Positions 34,741 through 43,386 of a stretch of 64,000 nucleotides of DNA are shown here, piece after piece. The notes beneath the pieces are model-generated. The model was not told the DNA's origin. It was given only the letters and a program-made list of their open reading frames with translations, and ran no database searches. The translations under genes and the position numbers were made by a program. The stretch comes from an uncultured Acetatifactor sp. (GTDB lineage Bacteria; Bacillota; Clostridia; Lachnospirales; Lachnospiraceae), in NCBI GenBank assembly GCA_910589035.1, contig CAJUSI010000025.1, positions 96,146 to 160,145 on the forward strand. Reading direction: 5' to 3'. Within the stretch, counting starts at the first letter, position 1. Each line of letters begins with the position of its first letter.

Positions 34741-36201
34741 TCACATTTTCCCGCTTTGTCCGTCCGCCTCTGCCCTGCCCAGCAGATAGAGAAAGGCTAT
34801 GGCGGGTATCCTCACTATGGGCACTTTGGTCTCGTGCTTTGCAATACCGAAATCATCCAGCCGCTTTGTGATAAGGAAGGCATTCGTCACTTTTGATTTC
34901 TCGTCCCTGCACAGCTCCACAATTGCATCGGCGGCGGAAATATGGGAATTGTTGCTGTATTTTACCTCGCAGAGGATTTTCTCGCGGGGCAGCTCTATTA
35001 CCACGTCAACCTCCTTCTGATTGTCCTTTGCCTTCCTGAAATAGCCCAGCTGCGCCGCAGTTCCCTGGTAGAACGACACAATATGCTTATACACTGCAGT
35101 TTCCACCATCACTCCCAGCTCCTTCTCGTCGGACAATACATCTTCGATCATCAATACAGCATTGCGCATGGCCGCATCGGCGATAAAGATTTTCGGTCTT
35201 CCCTTCAGCGCGCCCTTACTTCCCACATCCATGGGCTTTGCCAGGTAGATCAGATTGGACATTTCCAGGGCTTCGATATAGCTCTCGATGGTGGCCACGG
35301 AAGTGTTCTCCAGCTCCCTGGCCGCAGTAGTTATGCTGAAAATCTCCGCAGAATTGATGCTCAGATATAAGAACAGCTTTTCCATGAGAAGCGGGCTGCG
35401 GATATTGAACAGGGTAAGCACATCCCGATTAATAACCTTGTCCACCACATCCTCCCGCAGCATCCGCTGGGCATAGATATCATCATCGGACAATACAAGC
35501 TCCGGGAAACCGCCGATTGTCAAATAGCGGTTGAAATGCCCTTCCAAAAAGGCAAAGCTGTCCATCAGGTTCCCAAACTCCGCCCTGCTCATTTCCGCAA
35601 GCCCTGTAAGCCTTAACCGGTGGGGCAGGACGGGCTCTTCCAGCTGAAGCAGGCAGCAATACTCGTAGAACGACATGGTCGGTATCTTTAGAATGCTCCA
35701 TCTGCCCGTGCCGCTGTCCGCCGGGTCTCTTTCCAGACCAGGAATTGTCGAGCCTGTTGCGATAAGGCGGATATCCTTTCTGCTGTCATATATGACTTTC
35801 ATCCATAATTCCGAATTCTCTGTATATTGGATTTCATCAAGGAAAATATAGCGCGTCCCCTGAATGGGATAGAGAGTTTCATAGATGGAAAGCACCGTCT
35901 CTATGCTTACAAGCTTCAACATCGGATTGTCAAAGGACACATACAGAATGTTTTTGGGGCCAACGCCATCGCTTAACAGATTATCTATCATCTGGTACAT
36001 GATGGTGGTCTTGCCCACGCGCCTTGCGCCGGACAGCACCGCAAACCGCCGCAGCGTTTTATGCTTGATTATTTTCAACGCTTCGTAGAAGGCAAGCCGC
36101 TTCTGTGGTTTGCTTTCCGCTATATCCGCGGACATACCGCGCCACCAGGGATTATACTGCCTCATCACTTTAATCACCTGTTCATCTCTTACAATCGCCA
36201 T
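34741..36201 (-). CDS. AAA ATPase with DUF4143 nuclease-like domain
   Basis: A 486-residue protein. Walker A is SGARRVGKTT (about residues 56-65), Walker B RYIFLDEIQ, then ATGSTIPGL. The C-terminal DUF4143 part (YIEALEMSNLIY, then VDVVIELPREKILCEVKYS) has the D and E-x-K of a PD-(D/E)XK fold. This large bacterial family has poorly known function; roles in toxin-antitoxin-like or mobile-element biology have been suggested. The start is ATG 36201, with GGAGGTGCATT before it; the upstream extension is AT-rich promoter sequence. It converges on the ABC-F gene. Confidence 0.88.
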   Translation of the reverse strand: MAIVRDEQVIKVMRQYNPWWRGMSADIAESKPQKRLAFYEALKIIKHKTLRRFAVLSGARRVGKTTIMYQMIDNLLSDGVGPKNILYVSFDNPMLKLVSIETVLSIYETLYPIQGTRYIFLDEIQYTENSELWMKVIYDSRKDIRLIATGSTIPGLERDPADSGTGRWSILKIPTMSFYEYCCLLQLEEPVLPHRLRLTGLAEMSRAEFGNLMDSFAFLEGHFNRYLTIGGFPELVLSDDDIYAQRMLREDVVDKVINRDVLTLFNIRSPLLMEKLFLYLSINSAEIFSITTAARELENTSVATIESYIEALEMSNLIYLAKPMDVGSKGALKGRPKIFIADAAMRNAVLMIEDVLSDEKELGVMVETAVYKHIVSFYQGTAAQLGYFRKAKDNQKEVDVVIELPREKILCEVKYSNNSHISAADAIVELCRDEKSKVTNAFLITKRLDDFGIAKHETKVPIVRIPAIAFLYLLGRAEADGQSGKM

Positions 36202-36265
36202 AATGCACCTCCATACTTTCATCATTTCCCGTATTATATTATAATATATATTCATATTATATACG

Positions 36266-36295
36266 GAGTTATTAAAGTATATTTTAACAACAGTC
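36266..36295. repeat. 30-bp AT-rich direct repeat (partner at 37191-37220)
   Basis: GAGTTATTAAAGTATATTTT at the start and AACAGTC at the end match 37191-37220 at about 26 of 30 positions. One copy is in the DUF4143 promoter region, the other upstream of the kinase-like gene. Confidence 0.5.
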
Positions 36296-36351
36296 CGATC
36301 AAAAAGCAAGAGGTTCCTCATAGCGGAGGATCAACTGCGCACTTCTGTACC

Positions 36352-36858
36352 TTACAGGGTCTTCGACCAGTATTTCACGCCCCAATTCTCGAAATTCCAC
36401 TCTTCCATATATTCGTTGCATTCAAAATCAATGTAATAAAGCTGTCCTTCGCGAACCACAAAATTCGTCGGATAATAGTCTATGTTCAGATGAGCGGCGT
36501 ACAGCACCCTGCACATATCCCGGAGCTGTTCCAGGCATTCGGGCGGCACCCGGTCCTGCCGGACCAGTTCATCCACCGTATTTCCCGCAATGTATTCCTT
36601 CAGGATGCGCTCCCTTTCCCGGTCCACGTCGATGAGGGCCGGCATTTTTATGCCCAGATGCAGAAGGCGGCGGTAATCGTTTACCTCCGCCTCAAGCTTA
36701 TTTCCGAACTGGTAATAGTCGCAGGGCTCATGGTGAATCTGCTTCAGAACGTATTCCCTTGCCCCGTCCCACGCCAAGTAGGAATAGCCGCCTTTTCCCC
36801 TGCCAAGAAGCTTCCTGATTTCGTATTCCTTATCGTTTACGGTCATTATCCGCTCCAT
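36352..36858 (-). CDS. Small protein-kinase-fold protein
   Basis: A 168-residue protein with a truncated kinase fold: glycine-loop LGRGKGGYSYLA (residues 18-29), a lysine in YVLKQIH, a hinge with LKEYIAGNTVDEL, a catalytic-loop-like LNIDYYPTNFVV and a DFG-like YYIDFE. Length and motifs resemble RIO/Bud32-like or aminoglycoside-kinase-like small kinases. The HRD triad is replaced by NIDYYPTN, which keeps Asp and Asn. The start has GAGGGAATCCAT before ATG. It is preceded by a 500-bp gap with AT-rich repeats and a dispersed repeat. Substrate unknown. Confidence 0.65.
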   Translation of the reverse strand: MERIMTVNDKEYEIRKLLGRGKGGYSYLAWDGAREYVLKQIHHEPCDYYQFGNKLEAEVNDYRRLLHLGIKMPALIDVDRERERILKEYIAGNTVDELVRQDRVPPECLEQLRDMCRVLYAAHLNIDYYPTNFVVREGQLYYIDFECNEYMEEWNFENWGVKYWSKTL

Positions 36859-37267
36859 ATGGATTCCCTCGTTTTCTCCCTGCCCGCGTGCATGTAATTT
36901 CGTTCCTGTTATACCCGTTTTGACTGCGCTTATGTCTGCAATACATGCCCATCCTCATTTTCCTGTTACATTGCCTCTCGGAATTTTCTTTCCCGTTTCT
37001 ATGAAACTTCCCGGAAATTATTTTCGCAGATTCCCCTGCGCGTCCGAACTATGAGCTGGCACAGGCCTCAGCAGGATTCTGTTATGAACCGCCGGGAGGG
37101 AAAGAGACTCTGCAGCCGGCTTCCCTTTTATAGCACTATACTTTCATAAGATTTTAGTAATTGTGTAATTATACTTTGATAATATTTTAGGAGTTATTTA
37201 AATGTATTTTAATAACAGTCGTATGAGGGACATATGGTTCCCTATTCGTTCTCCTACAGCCGCCCTA

Positions 37268-37359
37268 AATCGGACAAGCTGAAACCAGGATTCTGCCAGA
37301 AAGCACCGGATTTCGTTAATAAAAGTCTGCCCAGGACAGCCTGAACAAAATTTTATCTA
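37268..37359. repeat. Dispersed intergenic repeat, copy F (one unit plus partial second)
   Basis: ATCGGACAAGCTGAAACC opens a unit that ends with GGATTTCGTTAATAAAAG; a second partial unit (CCCAGGACAGCCTGAAC) follows and runs into the GH13 stop region. More diverged than copies A to D. The rest of the 500-bp gap (36859-37267) has no gene. Confidence 0.6.
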
Positions 37360-39078
37360 AAAATCCGCAAGCACCGCCGCTTCATAATCCCCCAGTGTGC
37401 CCGAAAAGCCCTGCCCTGTCACAAGGTTTTGCCGCCCCTCCAGCCCCGGCAGGACAATCTCCTCCTCCCGCACATGGAAAATCAAAATCAGGCTCCCGCC
37501 TTCCCATCCTCTTTCCATATACAAAATGCCCCTGCCGTCGTCCGCATATTCTTTTACCAGCTTTCCCTTTGTGAGCCCGGGATAGTCATGCCGGATTCGG
37601 ATGAGCCGCCTGTAATACTCCAGGCATTCCCGGTTCTGCCGGCTCTCCTCCCACAGCATGCCCCGTCTGCAGTCCGGATCCGGGCCTCCCTCCATGCCCA
37701 CCTCGTCGCCGTAATAGATCATGGGCATGCCGGGAAGCAGGAGCTGCATTGCCGCCGCCAGCTTCTGCTTCCGTATATCGTTTCCGGCGCTGTGGAGAAA
37801 CCTGGCCGTGTCATGACTGTCGATAAAGTTCCACAGATACCCCTCCAGGCCCTTGTTCAGATTTCCCTTTACGAAATTCCGGCTGCCCAGGAAATCGGAG
37901 GGAAATGTCTCTTCTCTCGCCACCAGGTCCACCACAGAATCGTAAAAGGGATAATTCATCACGCTGTCCCACTCGTCTCCCTCCAGGAAGTCTCCGGCAT
38001 AGTGCCAGATCTCCCCCACCACCAGGACATCCTTTTTCACCGCCTTCATCTCCCTGCGGAAGCGCTTCCAGAAGCGGTGGCCGATCTCATCCGCCACGTC
38101 CAGGCGCCAGCCGTCAATATCGCATTCCCGAATCCAGTATGCCCCCACGTTGATAAAATAGTCCGCCGTCTCCGGGTTGTCCAGGTTCACCTTGGGCATG
38201 TACCCGGCATAGCTGAAGGTCTTGTAACTGGGACGCTTCCCCCATTCCATCACCAGGGGAAAGCTTTGGATATAGTACCAATCCAGGTACGCGGACTTCT
38301 CCTGCTTCTCCCGGATATCCCGGAAAGCGAAAAAGTCGATTCCCGTATGGTTGAACACGCCGTCCAGGATCACATACATCCCATTTTCATGGGCCAGTTT
38401 CACCAGTTCCTTCAAATCCTCCCTGTCCCCGAAAGCGGGATCAATCTGGTAATAGTCGTGGATATTGTACTTATGGACGGAGTCGGAGCGGAAAATGGGC
38501 GTCATATACAGGATGTCCACTCCCAGGTTTCGGATGTGGTCAAAATGCCGGATGATGCCCCTCAGAGACCCCTTCAGATCCGCTTTGCTGTCGATGGGCG
38601 CCTGATACCAGGTTTCCTCCGGCACATCCTCATCCGCGGCAAATCGGGAGGGGAAAATCTGGTAGATCACCTTGTTCTCCGCCCAGGCGGGCAGTTCAAA
38701 ACGCTCTTCCTCCCGAAGCGTCTGGGGGCAGTCGTACATACGGTCTATGGATGTGATACACTGGTCATAGAAATTATGGTTTCCGTAGTATACGGTCTTT
38801 CCTTCGTGATCCTCTATCTCGAAAAAGTACCTCAGACAGACCATGTCTATCTCCACTTCCGCTTCGTAATAATCCAGGTAATTATCGGAGCAGGCGATTT
38901 CCATGGGCTGCGCCTTCCTTGTGTCCATGTAGCGGATGGGCAGGTACTTGTCCTGGGTGTGGAGAATGACCTTCGCCGCATCGCCCTTTTTTACTTCAAG
39001 CCTGATCAGGAAATGCCCTTTCGCCATGGCGTAACAATATCTCTTATCCGCAAAATGTCTGATTGCTGCATATTCCAT
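37357..39078 (-). CDS. GH13 alpha-amylase-family enzyme (neopullulanase/maltogenic amylase-like)
   Basis: A 573-residue cytoplasmic glycoside hydrolase without a signal peptide. Residues 1-120 are a beta-sandwich N-domain. The catalytic barrel holds the nucleophile Asp in GWRLDVADEI, the acid Glu in VVGEIWH and the third Asp in FIDSHDTARFL; VFNHTG is conserved region I. The layout fits GH13 subfamily 20 enzymes that cut cyclodextrins, pullulan or maltodextrins. The start is ATG 39078 with AAAAGGAGG before it. It is transcribed alone; a palindrome upstream may be an operator. Confidence 0.92.
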   Translation of the reverse strand: MEYAAIRHFADKRYCYAMAKGHFLIRLEVKKGDAAKVILHTQDKYLPIRYMDTRKAQPMEIACSDNYLDYYEAEVEIDMVCLRYFFEIEDHEGKTVYYGNHNFYDQCITSIDRMYDCPQTLREEERFELPAWAENKVIYQIFPSRFAADEDVPEETWYQAPIDSKADLKGSLRGIIRHFDHIRNLGVDILYMTPIFRSDSVHKYNIHDYYQIDPAFGDREDLKELVKLAHENGMYVILDGVFNHTGIDFFAFRDIREKQEKSAYLDWYYIQSFPLVMEWGKRPSYKTFSYAGYMPKVNLDNPETADYFINVGAYWIRECDIDGWRLDVADEIGHRFWKRFRREMKAVKKDVLVVGEIWHYAGDFLEGDEWDSVMNYPFYDSVVDLVAREETFPSDFLGSRNFVKGNLNKGLEGYLWNFIDSHDTARFLHSAGNDIRKQKLAAAMQLLLPGMPMIYYGDEVGMEGGPDPDCRRGMLWEESRQNRECLEYYRRLIRIRHDYPGLTKGKLVKEYADDGRGILYMERGWEGGSLILIFHVREEEIVLPGLEGRQNLVTGQGFSGTLGDYEAAVLADF

Positions 39079-39207
39079 ATTTTGTTGCCTCCTTTTCCGG
39101 CAGGGGCAGATATTTTCTCCGGTGCCAGCGCCAAAGGACCGCATCCTGCGGCGTTTTGCTGATACTTATCAGCCTTATATCTGTCTTATTTCTTCGCCCT
39201 CCCGGTC

Positions 39208-39259
39208 GACTATACTGGCATTATACTATTATATTTTATATAATTCTTGCAGTATAGTC
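39208..39259 (-). promoter_or_regulatory. Inverted repeat upstream of the GH13 gene, candidate operator
   Basis: GACTATACTG (39208-39217) and CAGTATAGTC (39250-39259) are perfect inverse copies that bracket an AT-rich core with TATAAT-like sequence on the minus strand. They lie 130-180 bp before the GH13 start. A LacI- or MalR-type repressor site is plausible but unproven. Confidence 0.4.
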
Positions 39260-39532
39260 CTTAAATATTAACATAATCCTATTTTCTTTCCCCCGAAAAC
39301 GAACCTGTATTTGCATCGCAGGCGGCAGAAGGTATTGCTCTCTGTCACTTTGCCCTTTTCAGGATTCAGATGTTTTGTTTTTTTGAAAACATTTCAATCA
39401 TTTTGCCAATTTCGGTATATTTTATGTTATAATATTTTATGTGATTTTATTTCCCTCATTTCCCTTATCAGGGTTCGCAATGCTTTTTCCTTAAAAATCA
39501 TCTAATTATAATCAGGATTTGGAGGAATGATA

Positions 39533-39833
39533 ATGTTCGATGATAGCTTGTACGATATAACCGGGGTCTGCCGTCATGGCTTGAGCGTAGATCTGATAAA
39601 TAAAAAACAGATTTTATTTGTCCCTGTCCTGCAAATTAAAAATATTTCTGAGGCAGCCGTTATTTACGATTATCCCATGGATACAGCAGAAATCGGGAAA
39701 AAATGATATTGCCATAAGCGCCTCCGTTTCCGCAAAGGAATTGGGCGAGTTTATTCTGCAGCAATTCAATTACATTGAGGAAAAGCGTAAACCCTCTTTG
39801 GGATTAAAGTACGGAGAAAAAAATGAATATTGA
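39533..39833 (+). pseudogene. Small unknown gene with a one-base frameshift
   Basis: The first frame reads MFDDSLYDITGVCRHGLSVD to a TGA at 39704 (57 residues), after a good GGAGGAAT site. Right before the stop is a run of six A. Removing one A continues the protein as NDIAISASVSAKELGEFILQ to TGA 39833, about 100 residues in total. The two halves together look like one soluble protein; I do not recognise the family. The end overlaps the start of the acetyltransferase by 11 bases, typical of coupled genes. The run could reflect a sequencing slip, a true mutation or phase variation. Confidence 0.5.
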
Positions 39834-40434
39834 GCTTGTAAGAGCAACTAATGATTATATGGAACAGCTGATTGAAATGCTGACAGAGTGGAAGAACGAC
39901 ATTATAGTAAATCACACAAATGTATCTCCAAGAAAAATATGGGTAACCGATTTTCATGATTTTGATCATTACGTGAAATGCCTTGATACAATGGAGGGAT
40001 GGCATCCTATGGAGGAAAATCATTCCATGGAGGAAAATCATTCCATGGAGGAAAATCATTCCATAGAAGAACATTCCATGAAAAAAACTGAAAATGGCCC
40101 GGTTCCTGACACCACTTTATTCTGCCTTGAAAAAGATAGAAATATCTTTGTAGGGGCTGTTAACATTCGCCACCATCTGAATGAAGAACTGCTGAAAACC
40201 GGCGGTCACATAGGCGCCGGCATCAGGCCCAGTGAGAGAAGAAAAGGGTATGCGACGGCAATGATCGGCCTAGCATTGGAAGAATGCAGAAAACTCGGTA
40301 TAGAAAATGTATTGATAACCTGCGACAAGGATAACATTGGTTCGGCGAAATCAATCATCAAAAACGGGGGCGTGTTGGAAAATGAAGTAGAAGAAGACGG
40401 ACATATGGAACAGCGTTATTGGATTCAGTTATAG
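39823..40434 (+). CDS. GNAT acetyltransferase with an internal hexapeptide repeat
   Basis: A 203-residue GNAT protein: the acetyl-CoA site is at RPSERRKGYATAMI, preceded by FVGAVNIRHHLNEELL. Residues about 63-85 hold an insertion of MEENHS repeated three times and once shorter, where relatives have a short loop (after LDTMEGWHP). The substrate is unknown. The start is ATG 39823, which overlaps the upstream gene, with GGAG seven bases before. The repeat is coded by an 18-bp minisatellite. Confidence 0.85.
   Translation: MNIELVRATNDYMEQLIEMLTEWKNDIIVNHTNVSPRKIWVTDFHDFDHYVKCLDTMEGWHPMEENHSMEENHSMEENHSIEEHSMKKTENGPVPDTTLFCLEKDRNIFVGAVNIRHHLNEELLKTGGHIGAGIRPSERRKGYATAMIGLALEECRKLGIENVLITCDKDNIGSAKSIIKNGGVLENEVEEDGHMEQRYWIQL
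40009..40077 (+). repeat. 18-bp minisatellite inside the acetyltransferase gene
   Basis: ATGGAGGAAAATCATTCC is present three times exactly (40009-40062) followed by a 15-bp shortened copy. The unit is a multiple of three, so changes in number keep the frame. Confidence 0.9.
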
Positions 40435-40514
40435 CATCAAATTTGAATTTGCTGAAATGACGGATAAAGGGTAAATTGATCTTATCAACACCCTGAATCA
40501 AAACCAAGGAGAAT

Positions 40515-41414
40515 ATGAACAATATGGAGAGCATGCCCGTACATGAAACCAAAACCCACGGAACCGCCGCCCTTCCGTATACCGTCTACCACAGCATTAT
40601 CCCCGAACTCATCCCTTCCTTCCCCCTGCACTGGCATGACGATTTTGAGCTGATTTACGGTATCCGGGGGCAGGTTCTGGTCACGGTATGGGGGCAGGCT
40701 TACAGGCTCTGCGCCGGGGATCTGGTGGTGGTCCTCCCCCGCGGAGTGCATTCCATCGACCAATCCGGCGGAGAGACCGGGGAATACTATAACATCATGT
40801 TCCACCCCTCTCTTTTCAAAGGAGCGGGGGACGATCCCTGTTATACCAAATATGTCCTGCCCTTTCTGAACGGCAAAAAATCCATGGAATGCTTTCATCC
40901 GGCAGACTCCTCTTTCAACCGGGCCGTAGCCCCCTGCCTCCTGTCCATACTGGAGCATCGCAGGGACGGCTACTCCACCCACGAGCTGCTGATGAAATCC
41001 CAGCTGTTCCTGCTCCTGCACTGCATGAACCAATACGCGGCTTCCTCCAGCGATCACCGGTTGTTGCATCTGTCCTGCAGCCAGCTGAAAAATGCTCTTT
41101 ACTATGTACAGCACTTTTACGATCAGAAGGTTACCGTACAAAAAGCCGCACTGCAATGCGGCTTATCGGAGAGTCACTTTATGAAATTATTTCGGGAGCT
41201 GACCGGAACGAGCTTTAACGCCTATCTGATCAATTACCGTCTGGAGCTGGCTGCCCGGCAGTTATCGGATACACGTCTGAAGGTGATTGATATCGCGGAA
41301 AACTGCGGTTTTCGGAACCACTCCTATTTTACCCGGGCATTCCGGGAAAAATATGGAAGGACACCCTCCGAATATCGGAAGCTCTCCTCCCCCCGGGAGC
41401 TGTTCTCCACATGA
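40515..41414 (+). CDS. AraC-family transcriptional regulator
   Basis: A 299-residue regulator. The N-terminal cupin sensor has SFPLHWHDDFELIYG and GDLVVVLPRGVHSI. The C-terminal double helix-turn-helix (residues about 195-292) has TVQKAALQCGLSESHFMKLF and IAENCGFRNHSYFTRAFREKYG. It likely activates or represses sugar-related genes in response to a small ligand. AAGGAG sits three bases before ATG; a second ATG nine bases later is also possible. No target gene is adjacent on the same strand. Its 3' end overlaps, antisense, a histidine-kinase remnant. Confidence 0.9.
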   Translation: MNNMESMPVHETKTHGTAALPYTVYHSIIPELIPSFPLHWHDDFELIYGIRGQVLVTVWGQAYRLCAGDLVVVLPRGVHSIDQSGGETGEYYNIMFHPSLFKGAGDDPCYTKYVLPFLNGKKSMECFHPADSSFNRAVAPCLLSILEHRRDGYSTHELLMKSQLFLLLHCMNQYAASSSDHRLLHLSCSQLKNALYYVQHFYDQKVTVQKAALQCGLSESHFMKLFRELTGTSFNAYLINYRLELAARQLSDTRLKVIDIAENCGFRNHSYFTRAFREKYGRTPSEYRKLSSPRELFST

Positions 41415-41599
41415 AACCTGTTCTCTATTTCTATCAGAAGGAAATCCCCCTGAATGCGCCTCGACACCCGGATATACCGCTCCGCCATGCCCCCTATTTC
41501 CCGGCAGGCATGAATGGCATTGTCCAGGGCATTGGACAGGATAATGCAGAGGTCGTTATCCCGCAGGCCGCAGGGGTATGGCGAAGATTCCCTGCACAC
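41324..41599 (-). pseudogene. Fragment of a GHKL sensor histidine kinase
   Basis: About 40 residues (NDLCIILSNALDNAIHACRE, then RYIRVSRRIQGDFLLIEIEN) match the N-box of AgrC/NatK-like GHKL kinases. The upstream part with membrane helices and the phospho-acceptor His is missing (stops lie in frame) and the downstream G-boxes are replaced by unrelated sequence overlapping the AraC gene. It is a small remnant. Confidence 0.65.
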
Positions 41600-41686
41600 A
41601 GCTGACCATGAGTGCGGTGATTTTACAGACGGCCTTCAGATTGCGTATATGCTCTCCCAGCCCTATGAGAAAGTGTACAAGACACT

Positions 41687-42550
41687 TCAGCGATGCTGCC
41701 CGCCGGGGCCATGGCCATGGGAATGATTCCCGCCGCCCTGTGTTCCGTTTTCCTGTGCCTCACTGCTCTGTGTTCCGTTCTCCTGGGCCTCATTCCCTTG
41801 CGTTCCGCTTTCCGTCACCCCGTTTCCCTGCTTCCCGTTCTCCTCCCCGTGGTGGCTCCTGCAGTGCTCCTCCGTCTGCTGCCGCAGTTCATGGACGGAT
41901 CGCTCCCTGCACTTCTCGAAGTCCGTCTCGGGATCCACTTCCATCAGCTCCTGGATGGCAAGATATTTGGCCGGACTGATATGATTCTCGTCGGCGCAGT
42001 GCTTCACCTCCTCCGAGACGCTGAAAATCTCTGTGGAGATATCGCAATGCTGGCTCTGGCTGATGAGGGCTACCGCTCTCCGCAGGCCCTCCTGTATACG
42101 GTTTTCCCGGTTTTTTCCGTTTGTCTGCACGGTCACGCACAGCAGGCTGTCCTGCCCGGCAAAGTAGCCTTCCCCGTTCATCGCCATCAGCAGTCTCTCA
42201 AAGGCCTCGCTGTAATCGGCATGCCGCAGGTTTATCCCGCTCAAAAGCCTTGTGCCGTCCTCATTGTAAGCATCTGATTGGATCACCTTTCCAAAACGGT
42301 TCAAGGTAAGTTCAATAGACGGATTCACGTCTATATCTATATATGCAACCGGCGTAAAATATATCTTCCAGGACAGACCTCCGCATACCAGAAACAGCAT
42401 GAGGGACGCCAGGGCCATAGCATACCTCATTTTCCTGTGCTGTCTCCTCCCGATCTGCACGAACAGGTAATCGGTAGTCCTTTTCTTCAGTTCCTCCTCG
42501 GCATGAATTTTATCAAAAATCCCGAATAATTTATTCTCCAATTGGCTCAC
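41687..42550 (-). CDS. RsgI-like anti-sigma factor
   Basis: A 287-residue single-pass membrane protein. Residues about 1-40 form the cytoplasmic sigma-binding part, 43-62 a membrane helix, and 65-180 the RsgI-type exported domain (VAYIDIDVNPSIELTLNRFG onward). The tail is Gln/Asn/Gly/His-rich with imperfect repeats of EAQENGTQ and ends in HSHGHGPGG. The gene starts inside the 3' end of the sigma gene: GTG 42550 has GGGAGG directly before it, while TTG 42541 has better spacing. RsgI proteins release an alternative sigma factor when an outside ligand binds; here the usual carbohydrate-binding module is replaced by the low-complexity tail. Confidence 0.8.
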   Translation of the reverse strand: MSQLENKLFGIFDKIHAEEELKKRTTDYLFVQIGRRQHRKMRYAMALASLMLFLVCGGLSWKIYFTPVAYIDIDVNPSIELTLNRFGKVIQSDAYNEDGTRLLSGINLRHADYSEAFERLLMAMNGEGYFAGQDSLLCVTVQTNGKNRENRIQEGLRRAVALISQSQHCDISTEIFSVSEEVKHCADENHISPAKYLAIQELMEVDPETDFEKCRERSVHELRQQTEEHCRSHHGEENGKQGNGVTESGTQGNEAQENGTQSSEAQENGTQGGGNHSHGHGPGGQHR

Positions 42551-43016
42551 CTCCCAATTGTTCCCTCAAAGCCTTCCTTGCGCGGTCCAGCCATGTATAA
42601 ATCGTATTTTCCTTTCGGCCCATGATCCCGGCAATCTCAACGGCAGTATATCCCTCGTAATAAAACAAATAAAGGACATCCCTGTACTTCGACGGCATGC
42701 CCAGAATATAATTCAACAGCTCCCCCTCTGTTTTCTGTATATAGAACGGCTCGGTATTTACCTCCTCGATAGAACACACCCTTCTGCGGAACGGACTCCG
42801 CAGCAGATCTCTACAGGCATTGATCGCAACACGAATAAGCCATGCCTTTTCATGGGCATCGCTCTCAAACTCCCTGTCATGGAGGATGTATTTCAGAAAC
42901 ACCTCCTGGAATACGTCCTCCACGTCGGCATAGTTTTTCAAATGCATAAAACAGATGCGCCGGACGGTATCCGCATACAGATCAACCGCCCGGCTGGCCT
43001 CAGCTTCGCTTCTCAT
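42531..43016 (-). CDS. Sigma-70 family RNA polymerase sigma factor
   Basis: A 161-residue ECF-size sigma factor. Region 2 is at residues about 8-72 (YADTVRRICFMHLKNYADVEDVFQEVF) and region 4 at about 105-155 (MPSKYRDVLYLFYYEGYTAVEIAGIM, then KENTIYTWLDRARKAL). The start is ATG 43016, with GAGGTGACA before it; the longer frame overlaps the upstream gene and is rejected. It lies 20 bp after the secreted Cys/His-rich protein and overlaps the RsgI-like gene by 20 bases, making a three-gene unit. Confidence 0.9.
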   Translation of the reverse strand: MRSEAEASRAVDLYADTVRRICFMHLKNYADVEDVFQEVFLKYILHDREFESDAHEKAWLIRVAINACRDLLRSPFRRRVCSIEEVNTEPFYIQKTEGELLNYILGMPSKYRDVLYLFYYEGYTAVEIAGIMGRKENTIYTWLDRARKALREQLGGEPIGE

Positions 43017-43035
43017 TGTCACCTCAGTCAAACTC

Positions 43036-43386
43036 TTATCTGCACCTGCGATGTCCCCCGCAATGTCCGGAATCATGATAGCTGTGGCCGTCATTGCTGC
43101 AATGCGGCAGACAGTACACGCCGTCATGCTCGTGCTCAGTTATCTCCGTACATCCCTCCACGTCGCAGACCTGATGATAATCATGCCCGTCCCAAAGGGT
43201 ATGTCCGTAACAGTAGACGCCGTCATGCTCATGCACCGCAGTCACATTGCAGCCATCCACATTGCACTGGCTGTAAACAACCCTCGTCCTGTGATGGCCT
43301 CTGCCATGCCCGTGCGCCATGGCGGTCATGGACATTGTCTGCCCCAAAACCAGTACCGCCGCGAGAACCAATACAACCTTCTTCAT
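43036..43386 (-). CDS. Secreted Cys/His-rich protein with two repeats, possible metal binder
   Basis: About 116 residues with a signal peptide (MKKVVLVLAAVLVLGQT, cleavage after AMA). The mature protein has two repeats of the pattern C-x3-GC-x5-HEHDGVYC-x2-H, at about residues 37-60 and 71-94, and is rich in His overall, ending in CGGHRRC. These residues could bind zinc, copper or nickel. Upstream ATGs at 43395 and 43407 are alternatives; AAGGA suits 43386. It is the first gene of the sigma/RsgI unit, so it may be the sensor-side or target protein of that pathway (inference). Confidence 0.7.
   Translation of the reverse strand: MKKVVLVLAAVLVLGQTMSMTAMAHGHGRGHHRTRVVYSQCNVDGCNVTAVHEHDGVYCYGHTLWDGHDYHQVCDVEGCTEITEHEHDGVYCLPHCSNDGHSYHDSGHCGGHRRCR

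Noticed and set aside
37429..39162. 577-codon plus-strand frame opposite the GH13 gene
   Set aside because: Antisense shadow; GH13 catalytic motifs are on the minus strand.
39690..39710. Programmed -1 frameshift at the A-run in the small unknown gene
   Set aside because: Codon phasing (GGG AAA AAA TGA) does not fit the X XXY YYZ slippery rule; an indel is simpler.
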